Shown piece after piece: positions 37,711-50,510 of a stretch of 64,000 nt of DNA. The DNA is from Pogonophryne albipinna (taxonomy: Eukaryota > Chordata > Actinopteri > Perciformes > Artedidraconidae), in contig CM053256.1 in NCBI GenBank assembly GCA_028583405.1, positions 18,707,034-18,771,033 on the forward strand. Direction: 5' to 3'. The first letter of the stretch is position 1. Every line of letters starts with the position of its first letter. The notes beneath the pieces were generated by a model that saw only the letters and a program-made list of their open reading frames with translations, made no database searches and was not told the origin of the DNA. Made by a program: the position numbers and the translations under genes.

Positions 37711-40700
37711 ATGCTCGGCGGTGAAGGGGAGAGCAGCAGCTTCTCCTCAAAGGAGGCAGCGGGGGACAGGCGCAAGTCTCCGGCTGTAGAGGCGGAGAAC
37801 CCGGCGGCTGGCAGCAGATACACAGAGCACGGGATGGGTGCAGACCGTTCATACTACCTCCATTCTACTGTTTCTAAACAAAGTCCAGAAACACCGAGTC
37901 CCTGCTCTTTTATCCCTTACACCCCCTGTGGGACGGTGTACACCCCGTCCAGCGCCACCAGGTACCCCTCATCTCTCCACCTGGGCTCCGTGCTGCCTCC
38001 CGCGGGGTTTCCCCCCTCCTCCGGCCGCAGTCACTTCAGCCCGGCTTACCAGCTCGGGCAGAGCCCCGGCTGCCTCTACCCGCCCTACACCAGCTCTGGC
38101 TCGGCTCTGAGCAACCTGAATCTACCCACCATAGGCCCGGGGATGAGGGCCCAGGTTTACCTCTGCAACCGGCCGATGTGGCTCAAGTTCCACCGGCACC
38201 AGACCGAGATGATAATCACCAAGCAGGGCAGGTGAGATGGAGGGTCAGGAGGGTGTATCTTTAGTGATTTTCATAGGGATTTAGTGACGTGTCTATTCAT
38301 TAATTATATCTTTATTTGCTCGGAAACAAGGAGATTTTTTTGTTATGCTAAAACTTTCTGTAATTTGTTGTATTTTGCTGTGTGTCTGCAGACGGATGTT
38401 TCCGTTTCTCAGTTTTAACATAGCTGGTCTCAACCTGACAGCGCACTACAACGTGTTTGTGGAGGTGGTGCTGGCGGACCCTAACCACTGGAGATTTCAG
38501 GGTGGCAAGTGGGTGACCTGTGGGAAGGCAGACAACAGCAGCCAAGGTACTGAAACTGTTTTTCAACATTTCCTTTAGTTCGATGTTGAATTGATGTTCG
38601 TGTTGGGTTATACATTAAGGGCTAACTATCTTGTTTCAATAATAAAAACTAAAAACTTTGGAAATAAGTGAAACGGGGAAATAAAATATTTCTTATTTGA
38701 AAAAAAAGAATTTTATTCAACCTTTTTTTTACGAGTGGTTTTGAAATAAGGTGTGCAAAATCACGTATTAAAAAAACAATAATTCAGTAACTTATGGTTC
38801 TCTTTCTCTTTATTTATTTATTTCAGGAAACAAAGTGTACATCCACCCAGAGTCTCCAAACACCGGGGCACACTGGATGAGACAAGAGATCTCCTTCAGC
38901 AAACTGAAACTCACGAACAACAAAGGAACAAATATCAATACTTCACAAGTATGGCAAATAAAAGAAAATACAGAAATAAAATTCCCTCCCGAATATTAAA
39001 ATAATTAGTTTTGAAATGTATTGTAATACATCTTAAAGTAAAACAAATATCTATTAATAATGCGGTGCATGCAAACCATTTAATTTGGAGAAAAAAACCA
39101 TAGCACACTCGTGTGTATTTTAAAACTATGAATAACTTTTTTGAAAACGTCATTATTTGTGTTTGGAAGAAAATTAATTTGCGTATTTTGGCCAAACCAT
39201 TTGTAGATTATATATTGGTTATTGTAATGGATTGGATGGTGTTTACATGCAGATGGTTGTCCTGCAATCGCTGCATAAGTACCAGCCCAGGCTGCACATC
39301 GTGGAGGTGACGGAGGACGGGGTGGAGGACATCAGCAGTGAGGGGAAGACTCAGAGCTTCACCTTCCCAGAGAACCAGTTTATAGCTGTGACTGCCTACC
39401 AGAACACTGATGTAAGCATTAAAACAAACACACTTCTGTGTATTTCTATAGAAAGTTATTATTGCTTCGACTAAAATCCCTGTTTTACAACAATTTATTT
39501 GTTCTGCTCTATCAGTGTATTTGTAAATTCCCATTAAAATTCAACATTGGATGACATTTTCTAATGTTAACATTATGTTTCTGTGTAGAAATGTAACTGC
39601 ATGATGCTTCTTTACATTTTTCTCTGCTGATCTTCACATATACATATTAATTGTATCCTTCCATTTTGCTTTGTTATAGATCACACAGCTGAAAATTGAT
39701 CACAACCCCTTTGCCAAAGGATTCAGAGACAATTACGATTCGTGAGTATTTTTACTTAATTGTCACACATTGTTGAACAGTTACAAACTGAATATAAAAA
39801 TACAATTTTTACAACATAGGGCTTTCAGTTTTGTATTGCATCAAACTCTGTTGTAAATGGTTTCTTAAATTTGCCAACTTAATTTTTGTTGTTTCATGGG
39901 AGTTTGCCAACTCATTTTGAAAGATGTTTTTTTTACCCAGACACTGCCCTTCCTTGACCTCAAGTTCATACGTACATATATTTTCCAGGATGTACGCAGC
40001 CCCAGAGAACGACCGCCTCACACCATCTCCTACCAGCTCTCCCCGTGCACACCAGATCGTCCCTGGGGCCCGGTACGCCATGCAGCCCCTCTTCCAGGAC
40101 CAATTTGTCAATAACCTCCCTCAGAATCGCTACTACAACAGCGAGAGAGCGGTGCCGCAGACAAACAGCCTCCTCTCACCTCAGGCAGAGGACGCCACTT
40201 CGCAGAGGTGGTTTGTCACCTCCATGCAGCAAGGGGGAAACGGCACTAGCACCAACAAGCTAGATCTGACACCCTATGATGGGGAATACTCAAGCTCCCT
40301 GCTTCCCTATGGTATCAAATCCCTATCCATGCAAACATCCCACGCTCTCAGCTACTACCCAGACTCTCCCTTCACCACCATGTCTGCAGGCTGGGGGTCC
40401 CGAGCAGCATACCAGAGGAAGGTTTCTCCAAGCCTGCCTTGGTCCCCTAGGCCCAGCACCACAACTGGTTTTCCAGAAGACTTAGACAAAGTGAAAGTAC
40501 AGATAGAAGAGGAGGTGAACGGCAGTGCAAGCCTGATCTCCTCCTGGACAGAGACTCAACCATCAGCTCTGTCCTTAGACAAGACAGATTCATACTCAAC
40601 GGCATGCAAACGAAGGCGCTTGTCTCTCAATGGCCCCATCACAGAGGACTCAATCTCTGACATCAAGTGTGTGGACTTGGCCTCTGCTGCCATCAACAGT

Positions 40701-40772
40701 AGCTCCTATATCAAAGATGCCCCCTCATCCAAATGCATGGCAGCTTACTATTCCTTTTACACAAACCCTTGA
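37711..40772 (+). CDS. eomes: eomes (eomesodermin, Tbr2) T-box transcription factor
   Basis: Six coding exons: 37711-38231, 38392-38546, 38827-38948, 39253-39411, 39680-39741, 39989-40772. Together they are 1803 bases, 600 codons plus stop, with all phases agreeing and GT-AG introns. The T-box runs from about residue 147 ([20 protein letters not shown]) to about 339 ([12 protein letters not shown]) and includes [15 protein letters not shown] and [13 protein letters not shown]. The C-terminal region has Eomes-specific blocks: [41 protein letters not shown] and the last residues YYSFYTNP. These separate it from Tbr1 and Tbx21. Eomes directs mesendoderm, neural progenitor and lymphocyte programmes. 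An in-frame TAA at 37681 lies just upstream of the ATG, so the protein starts here unless an upstream exon is spliced in. The N-terminus is shorter than in human EOMES. The sequence does not decide between the teleost paralogues eomesa and eomesb. Confidence 0.95.
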
Positions 40773-41272
40773 ATGGTTTCTCTCTGAAATGTTTTGTCTC
40801 TCATTGTGGCTGTTCTTCATCTGCCACCTTAAATGAGAATAGATAATATTTTGCTTTTCATATGTGGACAGTCAGAATTTGTCTCGGTAGTGATACATGT
40901 TGTGATAATATATATTTTTTTTTCCTTTTGTGGTAAGACAGAAAAAGTTCATATGACATACAGTAAAAGGTTAAAGGGCATGGGAGGCACAATAAGCATT
41001 CCGTGTTAGCGTGTTCCATCTATTCTGTCCTTCTGTTTACCTGAACAATATATTTTATCGCCACCTCATTTATGTAACTCTGTATTTTAAGTTTTGAAAG
41101 TGCCAAAGCATTTTTTAGGTTTCTCAGTGTGCATTCATTACTGTATCTGCCTTTACACTGATGATATGTGTTTACAAATTATTTATTGGAGGCCTGTGAA
41201 TATGACATTCGTGCACTCGTAAAATGTGAAGATAATATGCTGTACCTTCATTACAATGTTCGGATATTTGAT

Positions 41273-41278
41273 AATAAA
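41273..41278 (+). terminator. eomes: Candidate eomes polyadenylation signal
   Basis: AATAAA lies 500 bases after the eomes stop codon. A second AATAAA follows at 41382-41387. Confidence 0.55.
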
Positions 41279-42059
41279 AGGCATATGTGTTCTACTGAGT
41301 ATCTGAATGGTTCATTGTGTCTGTTTTAATACAATATCCTTTATGTATTATGGGGTATTATACACATTTGTTTAAAACATGAATAAACAAAATCTACATT
41401 TAAATTGGTTTATTGCACATAAAGAAGCGGCACATGCAAAGGAGTGTGATTGTGTGTAAATCCAATTAAATTAATCTAACCAATGAGGCTTGTATTTATT
41501 TTTTGATAAATGCTTTAATAAATGCATGGCCCAAATCAAGGTCCTGGTGGTTGAAGTGAGACAAATCACAACTTCATGCCCATTTGAAAAGCATGATTTG
41601 TTTCCGTGGACTCTGTCGCACTCTAGTGGCATTTTATTGTAGTCACAGCTACAAAAATCAATCAATACAGCCTGTTGATTTGACAGGTCCCTTTGTGAAT
41701 TCAACATTAAAATTCGGTTATTTCTCAATTTCAATCTATTCTAAAACTATACTCTACAGTTGAACAATGGAGGATTTTAATTTGTTCCACTTTTTTTCTT
41801 TTCTTTTTAATATCTCATGTATTTTCTGTATATTGCAAACCGCAGGCTATTTGAATCATCTGAAAGCAACTGGCTTCTGATTCTGAGCCTTTGTGATAAA
41901 CAGGAAAAGGACACAATGGGCTTCCGAAAGAACGAACTAACACAAAAAGCATGCACTTTTTGGAATACTGCTTCTCATAGTCTTTCCAAAGTACTTCGAC
42001 AGTGTAAATTGAGGGTGTAAAACTCAATTAATAGCCTCAGTGTGTGTTTATCGTTCATA

Positions 42060-42291
42060 GTTTAATCTGTCCGGAAAACGAGCCATTTCCATCCCCGCCT
42101 GTTGGGGCTTGTGCTGGCAAACCCGTAGAAGCCAGCAGAGTCAACGAAGAGTTGACAGGAACAACATCATTGCTTCGTGCACACATTTTGTATGGATTAC
42201 CTCACTAACAAGAAAAGCCTCTGTTCATTGTGCTAGCGAGTGACAGCTAATCCACAAGTTAAGGTCTACCACGGCGAGATGTACCACCTGT
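42060..42291 (+). promoter_or_regulatory. ankib1: Candidate ankib1 promoter and untranslated exon 1
   Basis: Non-repetitive sequence ends at a consensus splice donor (CTGT|GTAAGT, exon end 42291). The next + strand acceptor with a gene behind it is at 51390, before the ankib1 start codon. This makes 42292-51390 the first intron of ankib1. There is no coding frame across the segment. The assignment is inference; a different non-coding transcript is possible. Confidence 0.4.
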
Positions 42292-43893
42292 GTAAGTCTG
42301 AATACTTGTTACTCATTGTTTACTGTGAGTTTATCAACTGTGCTAGCTAAGTTGGCTAGCAGTGCAGTTAGCTTGCTAGCACGTCCGCTATCGTATGCAC
42401 TGACTTTAGCCAACGCAGACACTGGCGTCATGATGTTTTTATGTTTATGATTAACATCCAGCTAGCGAGGAATACTGTGTATTGTGGTTGAAACAAGCCC
42501 TTTCAACAAACGGAATGGTTTGCAGCTAACGTTATCTAAGGTCAGTTGACTGGTTGTTGTTGTTGTCATCAACCAGAAATGTAACAACGCGTTATCACGG
42601 ACTGTTCATTAACACAACACGCTGCTGTCGGTTAGAGCTAGTGAAAATGGTAAACACTACACAACATGGGGAAAGGCCTGCATGGAGGACTTTAGTGACA
42701 AGTGGCACTACGCAGACACACTGTTACATTAATGTCATGTTAATGTCCTGAGCTGATTATGTTGTATAGCTATTGTTAGGTGCTTGTGGGCGCTGTCATG
42801 GAGCATGGGTTGTCTCAATTGTCAGATATGTAATTAGTTATTTGTAGAGTTACCTTATCTGTGTTGCCATCTATGAGGTTATATAACTGTGTTCAAAGAT
42901 CAGGTGTTTACAAGTGTTCCCCTAGGTGGGACATGTTCTATTAGTCTTATTGTGAGTGTTTATGATGTCATGGCATCACATGGCACAAGCTTGGCACATA
43001 TGTATTGATGCAAGGCAAGTAACCTTGTTATAACTTTTGTTTTAGTGACTTATACTTGTGTTAGTGGTGTTTGTAAGTTAGGTGTTTAAGTTATACGAAT
43101 GAACAGTTCCTATTGCAAGGATGGCTGAAGATGATGTCATATACTAAAATGGCAATGTATTAACCATGGTATTAACACCAGTGTTTCCCCTAGGATGGAG
43201 TCATAGCAGCGGTGCTAAGGCACGCGGGCCCAGCAAAATGTGAGCGCGGAGCATGTGGACATTTTAAGTGTGTGTGCGCGTGCGAAGTGCGCCCCGTCAT
43301 TGTGTTTCTATGTGTCTGCCAGCACAAGAAAGACACATACATCATTAAAGGCTTCAAATGTATTCAGTATTGTATGAACATTTTATAATTGGTGGTTGGA
43401 CATCACATCCTCTAGGGGGGTCCGGGGGTATGCCCCCCCGGGAAGATTATTTTTTACATTTTAATATATAATGCTTCAATCTGGTGCACTTTGAGCACAC
43501 AATGACTAGAGACTAGATCTAACTCTAAACACCCATATGAAAAAGATCGTTTTACATTTTAATAATCAAATAATTTAACATACCAATAACCTACCATAGC
43601 CAATAACACATATATGTAACTTATTTTATTTTTGTTGTTCATTTACATCACTTTCATCTGGCAATTTTTTTGTTTAATATCAGGTGTCAAAAGAGCATGG
43701 CACCTACAGTAGTAATGAATGTGCCAAATGTCTCCACTTCGTTCCACTGCCCCAGTGACTTGAATATCTTGGGTTCTGCCAAGGGGTTTACTTCCTTAGT
43801 TTTTCTCTCATATATCATTTGTCCTGCCTTGTTTCTTGATCCATATATGTTTTTGTTATGCTCTATACATAAAATGACTTGACTTGATTCGAT

Positions 43894-46800
43894 TTAGTGA
43901 TGATGGCACAGTTGGCATCCTGCCTGAGAGCACTTTATTTTTCTGGGGGTCTTAAAGAATAGCTCTAAGGCTCTCCTAAAGGGAAAGTCTCTGGTTGGGG
44001 GGCCATTGATGCTCAATCGCATACAGGTGGCAAGGTGTTCCCCCTGCAAGCGATTTCTCAAGTCAGTCTTCACCTGTAAATACAAACATAATAATCAACA
44101 GACAAGTGGATGTGGAGCCCATGGGGTTGAGATTTGAATAAAGTCAAATAATGATATCACTTGTTCAAGTATCCTACCCGGTTCAATGTTGAGAAATCCC
44201 TCTCACAGTTTACACTGGAAACTGGGATGGTCAGGCCAATGGCAGCCAGCTTGCTCAGAGATGGGTAAAGCAGCCCCCATTCACCCACCTCTGATGCCAG
44301 TTCCTGCATCACCTGCTGCTGATCCAAGTCCTGAGACACATGAAACACAACATGAACATCAATCCAGGCTATAGAACTCCTGAAAAGGAATGTTACTGTT
44401 AGGGATGCACCGAATATTCGGCCACCGAAAATTATCGGCCGAAAATTGTTAAAAAGGCCCTTTCGGCTTTCGGGAAAAATATCACCGAATGTCAGAGAAC
44501 AGGGTTGTTGTAACGTGTTGTTGTGATGACGTAATCAAAACGCGGCGACAAGCATGGCGTGTGACCATGATTGCGGCTGGTTCACAGCCAACATGTCTGC
44601 CGCTTGGAGATATTTCAAAATATCAGAGAAAGAGGCGCGGATTGCGATTTGTAAAACGTGTTCAGCTGACATTTCTCGAGGGGGTGTAACTGCAAAGACT
44701 TTCACCACTTCGGGATTACTCCACCACTTGAAATCAAAACACCCGGACAAATATGCGGAGTATGATCAAATCACTAGCGCACAGAAAAAAAAAAGTCCTT
44801 CCCAGCATCCCGACTCCTTCTGTGGCGGACCTTTTTGAAAAGGTAAAAAAGTTTCCCAGTGATGGTCCCAAGGCAAAGGGCATTACTCGGAAGTTAATGG
44901 AATGCCTCTCATGTGCTTGATGAGAAGAGGAACAGACTTATGGCTGATAAAGCAGAGAAGCTACTGTTCATTAAAAAGAACCTCCCACTTTTCCTTAATA
45001 AGTAGACAAGGCTGGCTTATCATAGGCTTATCTAGTAAATGTCTACTCTATACCCACTTTCCTGAACAATTTTCATTGTGAGTTATAATTCACCATCTCA
45101 GGTTATCATTAGGGGGAAATGACAGCAGCACAGTGTTCAATATATTGTACTTTCGGTATCTAAATGATACAATGTTGTTTACATTGCTCATGAGGACAGA
45201 CAGCCTTATTTACAGATTCTTGAAATTCAATTGTAATTTGTTTCTGTAAATAGTTACATTCATGTGGATTTATCCAGTTTGCACATTTGTATGCATGCAC
45301 TTATAGGTGCATTTGTTGTTGTTGAAGGCCTGGCTGTTACAGTCTTTATTTACACTATGTTGTTGTAGGCCTACTGGCCGAGATGTTTATGCAGTTTTAA
45401 AGCACCTTGGCTTTGTTCTGATTGCACCTTGTTGTAGTTATCCTACAGAGAAAAGAAAATGCACTTGACTTGGAATTAATGTACTGTATGCATTCAAAAG
45501 TGCTGAATAAATGTTTTATGGACCCATAATAGTGATTATTATTTAAGTTAAGTTTTGCCATAATCATGTCTTTTTCCATAATCAGGTAGCTGAACAACAT
45601 TGGTAAAACATTTATACATATAAATATATATATATATATTTCTATTAATCATTTTCGGCCTTTCGGCATTCGGTTTTCGGCCAACTGTTTCCTATTTTCG
45701 GTATCGGTTTCGGCCAAGAATTTCCCATTCGGTGCACCCCTAGTTACTGTAATTCATTATGATACCTTGAATGGCCCAACTATCAGCTGCTGTTTAAAAG
45801 AGGACCATTCCTGCAGCACCTCATTACAGTCAGCCTGTAGAAATTTTCCGGCAAGGAGCTGCAAATTGGCTACGTAAATGGCCTCATCTCCAGTTGCTGC
45901 CTGAGGGCTCAGCACATGGAAGGCCCCTAAAAGGTCCAGATTCTGGAACCTCCTCTCAAGGCTCTCCAGCAGGCCATCGAAATATGGATCCATCACCTAA
46001 CCATAACAGCAACAGATTATTAAACTGAAACTTGTGTCCATATTCAAACCACTTAATAGGCATCTAGTATTAACAGGATCCTCCCTCTTAAGCACCTTTT
46101 GTATTATTGTTTGCTACGATTGCACTTTGACTTTAGCTCTAGATTATGCTCTTAGTCGCTTGTTTAGAAAGGAGATATACTTGTGAGTTCTGGTGAGTAG
46201 AAGCGTCTGCTAAATGCTAAATCTAAAACAAACATACCTGGCTCCTGAACCGGCCCCAGAGCTCTTCCCTGGTCAGTCCCTTTCTTGTCCCTCTCTTGTT
46301 CCTCTCCTCCTCATGGACAATACTGTAAGCCCCAAGTCCCGCAGGGTTGTCCAGGTCTGCGTGGAGCTTTGAAAGGAAAGACCCTGGTGGCTGATGGTCT
46401 CCAGCATCTTTAATTGCTCGGAGGCAGGCCATTGTCACAGGGACCTAATAACAAAGACAGAGTAGGTGTAAATGCAGCAGCAGCAGATATCTGGTTAGTA
46501 TGAGCAGTGTATGGACAGTGGTGTCAAAAATAAAACATTGGAAAGTATACCTGCACTTTCAGAGCAAGGAAGTTGACATTTTCCTTCTGGAACAGCCTTG
46601 ACAGCCTGCTGATATGTGGCAGCACATCTGCTTGCAGGTAGACCGATGCCACAAAGCGGTAGGTGGCCAGAAAGCCATACAACCCCTTGGCTGTTGGGCA
46701 TTTCTTATGCTCCGTCTCCTCAGCCAAGGCTGCTAGGACAGCGGTCAGGTTCCGCTGTAGGTTGGAAACAGCCATGGCTTGCGAAAGCCAGCGTGTGTCC

Positions 46801-48842
46801 TTCACTTCCTAAAAATATTTAGAGCCACAAGATGAAAGCATATTAAGTCATATCAGGTGCCTCCAAATATGGAAGATGTTTTTTCCATTTTAAATTACCT
46901 TCACTTTCAAGTTATCCAGGCCCAAGCACTCTGCTGCAGCCTGGAGTACAGCTGTGCGATTCGCACTGTTCCTGAAGTACAGGTGTAGCTGCTGTAGAAG
47001 GTCCCTGAAGGAGTTCATGTAAGCCACTCCTGATGAGGCGTCCTTGCAGCACAGGGCGAGGCGGTGTGCGGCACATGCAACCGACACCATCCATGGGAAG
47101 GTGTCCTGTAGCTGCTTGGCCACTCCATTCACTCTCCCTGTTTCAGGACAAACATGTTTTAGTTTTTAAGCTGCAGTGAATATCAACCTTGTTTTTGTTG
47201 TTAGTTCATACCAGTCATGACAGCTGCTCCATCTGTCCCCAGGCCATAAATCCTCTGGGTGGGAATGTTCTTTTTTGTGAGGATCGTTCTTATTGCCTTG
47301 ACTATGGTGTCAGCTCTGCCATCGCTGACTGTCACCAGGTCCAGAAATTGGCTGTAAAGCAGCCCATTTTTGTCCATGTATCTGATGAACATATTAAACA
47401 GTCAGACTGACTCAACAGATGTAGGTTTTTGGGATAAGCCTTATTTGTTTATTATTACTACCCAATCAGTGGCGGTGGAATATGTTGTTGCCCCGATCAG
47501 ATTCAATCCAGACTACGTGAAAGAACAACAAGCTAGCAACCGCCAACCAACTGTGATTGGTTTAAAGAAATAGAGCGTTTCCCAGGTCCCAGGTTCCTAG
47601 GTCTGGCTATGCAAGACTATATTAAACATAATAAAGACACGTCATTCAAAATTATTTTAAGTCTTAATTGTTGTCATTCTTGGAATAAAATTATACCTAA
47701 CGTGAACATCGAGCTGCTTCTTCACAGACACATCTGTGGTCTCGTCCACCTCAAGCCCAATTGCCACAGAAGCACTGATGTTTGCCAAGATAGGCTCTTC
47801 AACGACACTGCCCAGGATTTCTAACATCTCATCGATGATTCGGTGAGATGTGTAGTTGGTCTTCCCGATCTTAAAGAAAACAAATGCATTTAAGATTAAA
47901 TATTGCACACTTTTTTTGTGATGAAGTTGATTAAAGAAAGCATTAACTTACCTTTAACTTCTCAAAATACTGGCAGCCAAGTAGTTCTGCGAGCTCCAAA
48001 AGGTCAGCATAGTTCGTATGGTGAGCATGTTCTTTTTTCGTGAGGTGGTAGAGGCACTTAAAACCACCAATCACCGCTTCGTGTTCAAGGGTGATAACTG
48101 GGTCAAAGGCGACCAGCACTGAGGACCCTGTTGAAAGGTAAACAAAATAAAAATAAAAATTGTAATGTATTATAGCCTACTGTGTTGTTTGTACTATGTT
48201 GACCTGCTGAGAGACTGCAGATGAAAACTAGCTTAGGTCTACTAGCTTAATCTGTCAAATTTACATTGATGTAAAACCTGATATGTTGATTAATGTGTAT
48301 TCTTTTCTTTTAAATAAATAAACTGAAACAGTAGGCCTACAGTATTAGTGAATTTTACCTTGAATCAGTGCGGCGTGTGCCTTCACACTCTCTTGATGGT
48401 GCTTAGTGGCAGCATGCTTATCAAGGTAGTCGCTTCGGAAAAGCATGCACCCAACCTCAATAAATGGCCGTGTAGAAACCCCCCGCTTCGGTGCTTGCTT
48501 GTGTTGGCGGCACAAGCGGCAGAACATTCCTGTCGGGACAAGATCTTTGATATATATTTTTTTCTTTAAGAGGTTGTGGCTACTGTATGATCGTTAAAAC
48601 ATCTGAGAGATCAAGCCCCTAACTGCTCCATATAGTAAGCCTTACTCACCATGGTTAGCTGTGTTGTACAGCCAAGGTTTGAACCTCGGGTTCTCCATCC
48701 ACCCTGGATCAAATCCTGATTGCCGGTGCCCTGCTCTTTCTGATCCTCCTACCTCTGACCCTCTGACAGCAGCAGCTGCACCTTGCTCCTCTCTTCTATC
48801 CTGACCTGCTCCTTCACCTCCTCTGCTCTGGCCTACTCTCAT
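43894..48842 (-). CDS. hAT transposase / ZNF862-like protein, spliced and in frame
   Basis: Exons in transcript order: from about 48842 (start uncertain) to 48650, then 48529-48359, 48127-47952, 47869-47697, 47381-47212, 47137-46899, 46808-46551, 46444-46238, 45996-45766, 44330-44178, 44073-43894. Every intron is GT-AG and every phase agrees; no stop or frameshift was met over about 710 codons. The N-terminus has a TTF-type zinc finger (PWLYNTANHGMFCRLCRQ, then DKHAATKHH). The hAT core includes LEVDETTDVS, GLGTDGAAVMTG, the CAAH motif and KDTRWLS. The C-terminal dimerisation block is SSVNCERDFSTLNR joined to VKTDLRNRL. It resembles the ZNF862/KIAA1586-like group. A possible earlier first exon (49066-49001, starting MSLKGWIVSKRKRS) could not be joined in phase. 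It may be an active transposase or a recently immobilised one. Confidence 0.82.
44400..45742 (+). mobile_element. Nested hAT with a BED-finger remnant
   Basis: The ends TAGGGATGCACCGAAT and ATTCGGTGCACCCCTA are inverted repeats differing at one base. GTTACTGT is duplicated perfectly at 44392-44399 and 45743-45750. It is inserted in the intron between the ninth and tenth regular exons of the larger hAT gene, 15 bases past that intron's 5' splice site. The interior keeps only the first part of a transposase, so it depends on a relative for movement. Confidence 0.9.
44554..44838 (+). pseudogene. Truncated ZBED-like hAT transposase (BED zinc finger)
   Basis: The frame starts MACDHDCGW and contains a BED finger: the aromatic SAAWRYF, then CKTC, then HLKSKH. 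The BED domain binds DNA in hAT transposases and in host ZBED proteins. After the A-run near 44785 the expected continuation (PSVADLFEKVKKF) is in another frame, so a slip in the A-run has broken the protein. The catalytic and dimerisation domains are absent. Confidence 0.8.
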
Positions 48843-49879
48843 CGCATGTCCGGTCTAGTACGAGATATCAGTCAATACAATTGTAAATTTAAACAACTAC
48901 TTAAAAACTATTTCCCAAAAAGTGTGTATCCATTTGCTCCCCTTTCAAAACATTGCTGCCAGACAACAGAGACCCACCTCCCTAACTTCACCCAACTAAC
49001 CTCCTCCTCATCACCACGATGATCACTTCTCTTTCGTTTGCTGACAATCCAGCCTTTTAAACTCATCTGAAAATAACATAAGATGTGATGAACAATCTAT
49101 TACACTGGGTGTTCACTAGCTAAACTAGCTAAGTTAGCTAGCTGTCATTCATTCTTAACTGTAGGCTTTTATCAAAGTATTAATTTACTTAATCTAAATG
49201 TAACAACATTTTAAATTATAATAACTTACATTTATGGCGTTATGACCTTCTTCTTCTTGAGGTGATTGTGTCCAAATAAAGTTATGTCTGCTTCAACTTG
49301 CTGTTGTCTGTCTTGTCAGGCAGCTTTCCTTCAGCTCTGAAAATGACAGCTTTCCCGCGTATCGGTAGCGCGAAAAGTTGCCGCGAGCGCTAGGGGGCGG
49401 CACTTCTAATTTTTTTATTTAAAAAAAAAAAAGTTTTTTTTTTTGTATCTGCTAGGGGGCCCCCTAGCAGCGGCGCGCATATTTCAGCAGCGGCGCTGCG
49501 CCGCCGCTGTTTGCATATAGGGGAAACACTGTTAACACATATTAACCCTAGACTAGTTTATATATTTGTTTTGTCCAAACCAAATGATGTAAGTCACATG
49601 GCATCACAGATAACATCTCCCGAAAGTGTTATCAAAATTGAACCACACCTCTAAATAAGTTTTAAAAAACAGAAAATGTGGGTTTTGAATTGAGTCACAG
49701 GACATTTAAATAAAACACCTTGACTTTGAGAAATTTGATGGAAAATGTATAATATTTTTAATGTATAAACAAATTATCTGCAAATGCACCTATAAAAAGT
49801 AGTTAGCCCCACACGTTGAATGCATGATATGTTATTTTTTCCAAGCCTTTATATATTATGATGTTGTTAGAGTGTGATA

Positions 49880-50510
49880 ATAATAATGCATTTGATTTGT
49901 ATAGCACACTTTAAAAACAACGTCATCTCAAGGTGCTTCACAAAGCTATACCGAAGAATAAGTAAAAATATATCTAAAGGAGCATATTGGATAAAATATG
50001 GCAATATAAAAATAGAAATAAAAGGTTAAGAGCATAAAAGGTTTAAAAATAAATAAATAAAATAAAGGACAGTCAGAAAAATGCGGTGCGGAACAGGTGG
50101 GTCTTGAGGCATTTCCTAAAAACTGAGAGTGATGCAGAGGTCCGTATGTCCTCTGGAAGCTGATTCCACAGACGTGGACCCAGAGAGGAGAAAGCACGGT
50201 TTCCCATGGTGACCAGTTTTGTCCGCGGGACAGCCAGGAGATTGGAGCTGTCTGACCTGAGTGTGCGTGAGGTATGGGATTGTTTTCTGGTCAGCAGTTC
50301 TTGTAGGTAGGTGGGGCCAGTTTGGTTGATGGCGTTGAATACCATTATGAGGACTTTGTAGGTGATCCGGTGTGTTACAGGGAGCCAGTGGAGGGAGTGA
50401 AGGATGGGGGTGATGTGCTCTGATTTGCGGGTTCCTGTGAGTATCCGGGCGGCACAGTTCTGTATATATTGCAGTCTCTGGGTGGTTTTATGTAGAGTGT
50501 GATGTAATCG
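49880..50510 (-). mobile_element. 5'-truncated LINE fragment (ORF2 C-terminus)
   Basis: The - strand frame 50345-50073 contains RKQSHTSRTLRS, VPRTKLVTMGNRAFSSLGPR and LWNQLPEDIR, the familiar C-terminal tail of teleost non-LTR retrotransposon ORF2. Downstream on that strand is a typical tail (AGGTGCTTCACAAAG-like and AATAAT on the + strand). The reverse transcriptase and endonuclease parts are missing. The outer limits are approximate. Confidence 0.65.

Larger units (their letters stand above)
43179..49531 (-). mobile_element. Full-length hAT transposon, 6.35 kb
   Basis: The ends are CAGTGTTTCCCCTA and TAGGGGAAACACTG, perfect 14-bp inverted repeats. TTAACAC directly flanks both sides (43172-43178 and 49532-49538), a 7-bp match close to the 8-bp hAT duplication. 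The subterminal regions contain the GCAGCGG and GGGGGTCCGGGGG motifs. The interior carries a multi-exon transposase-like gene on the - strand and a younger nested hAT (44400-45742). It lies in the intergenic or ankib1 intron-1 region, opposite in strand to ankib1. Confidence 0.85.
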
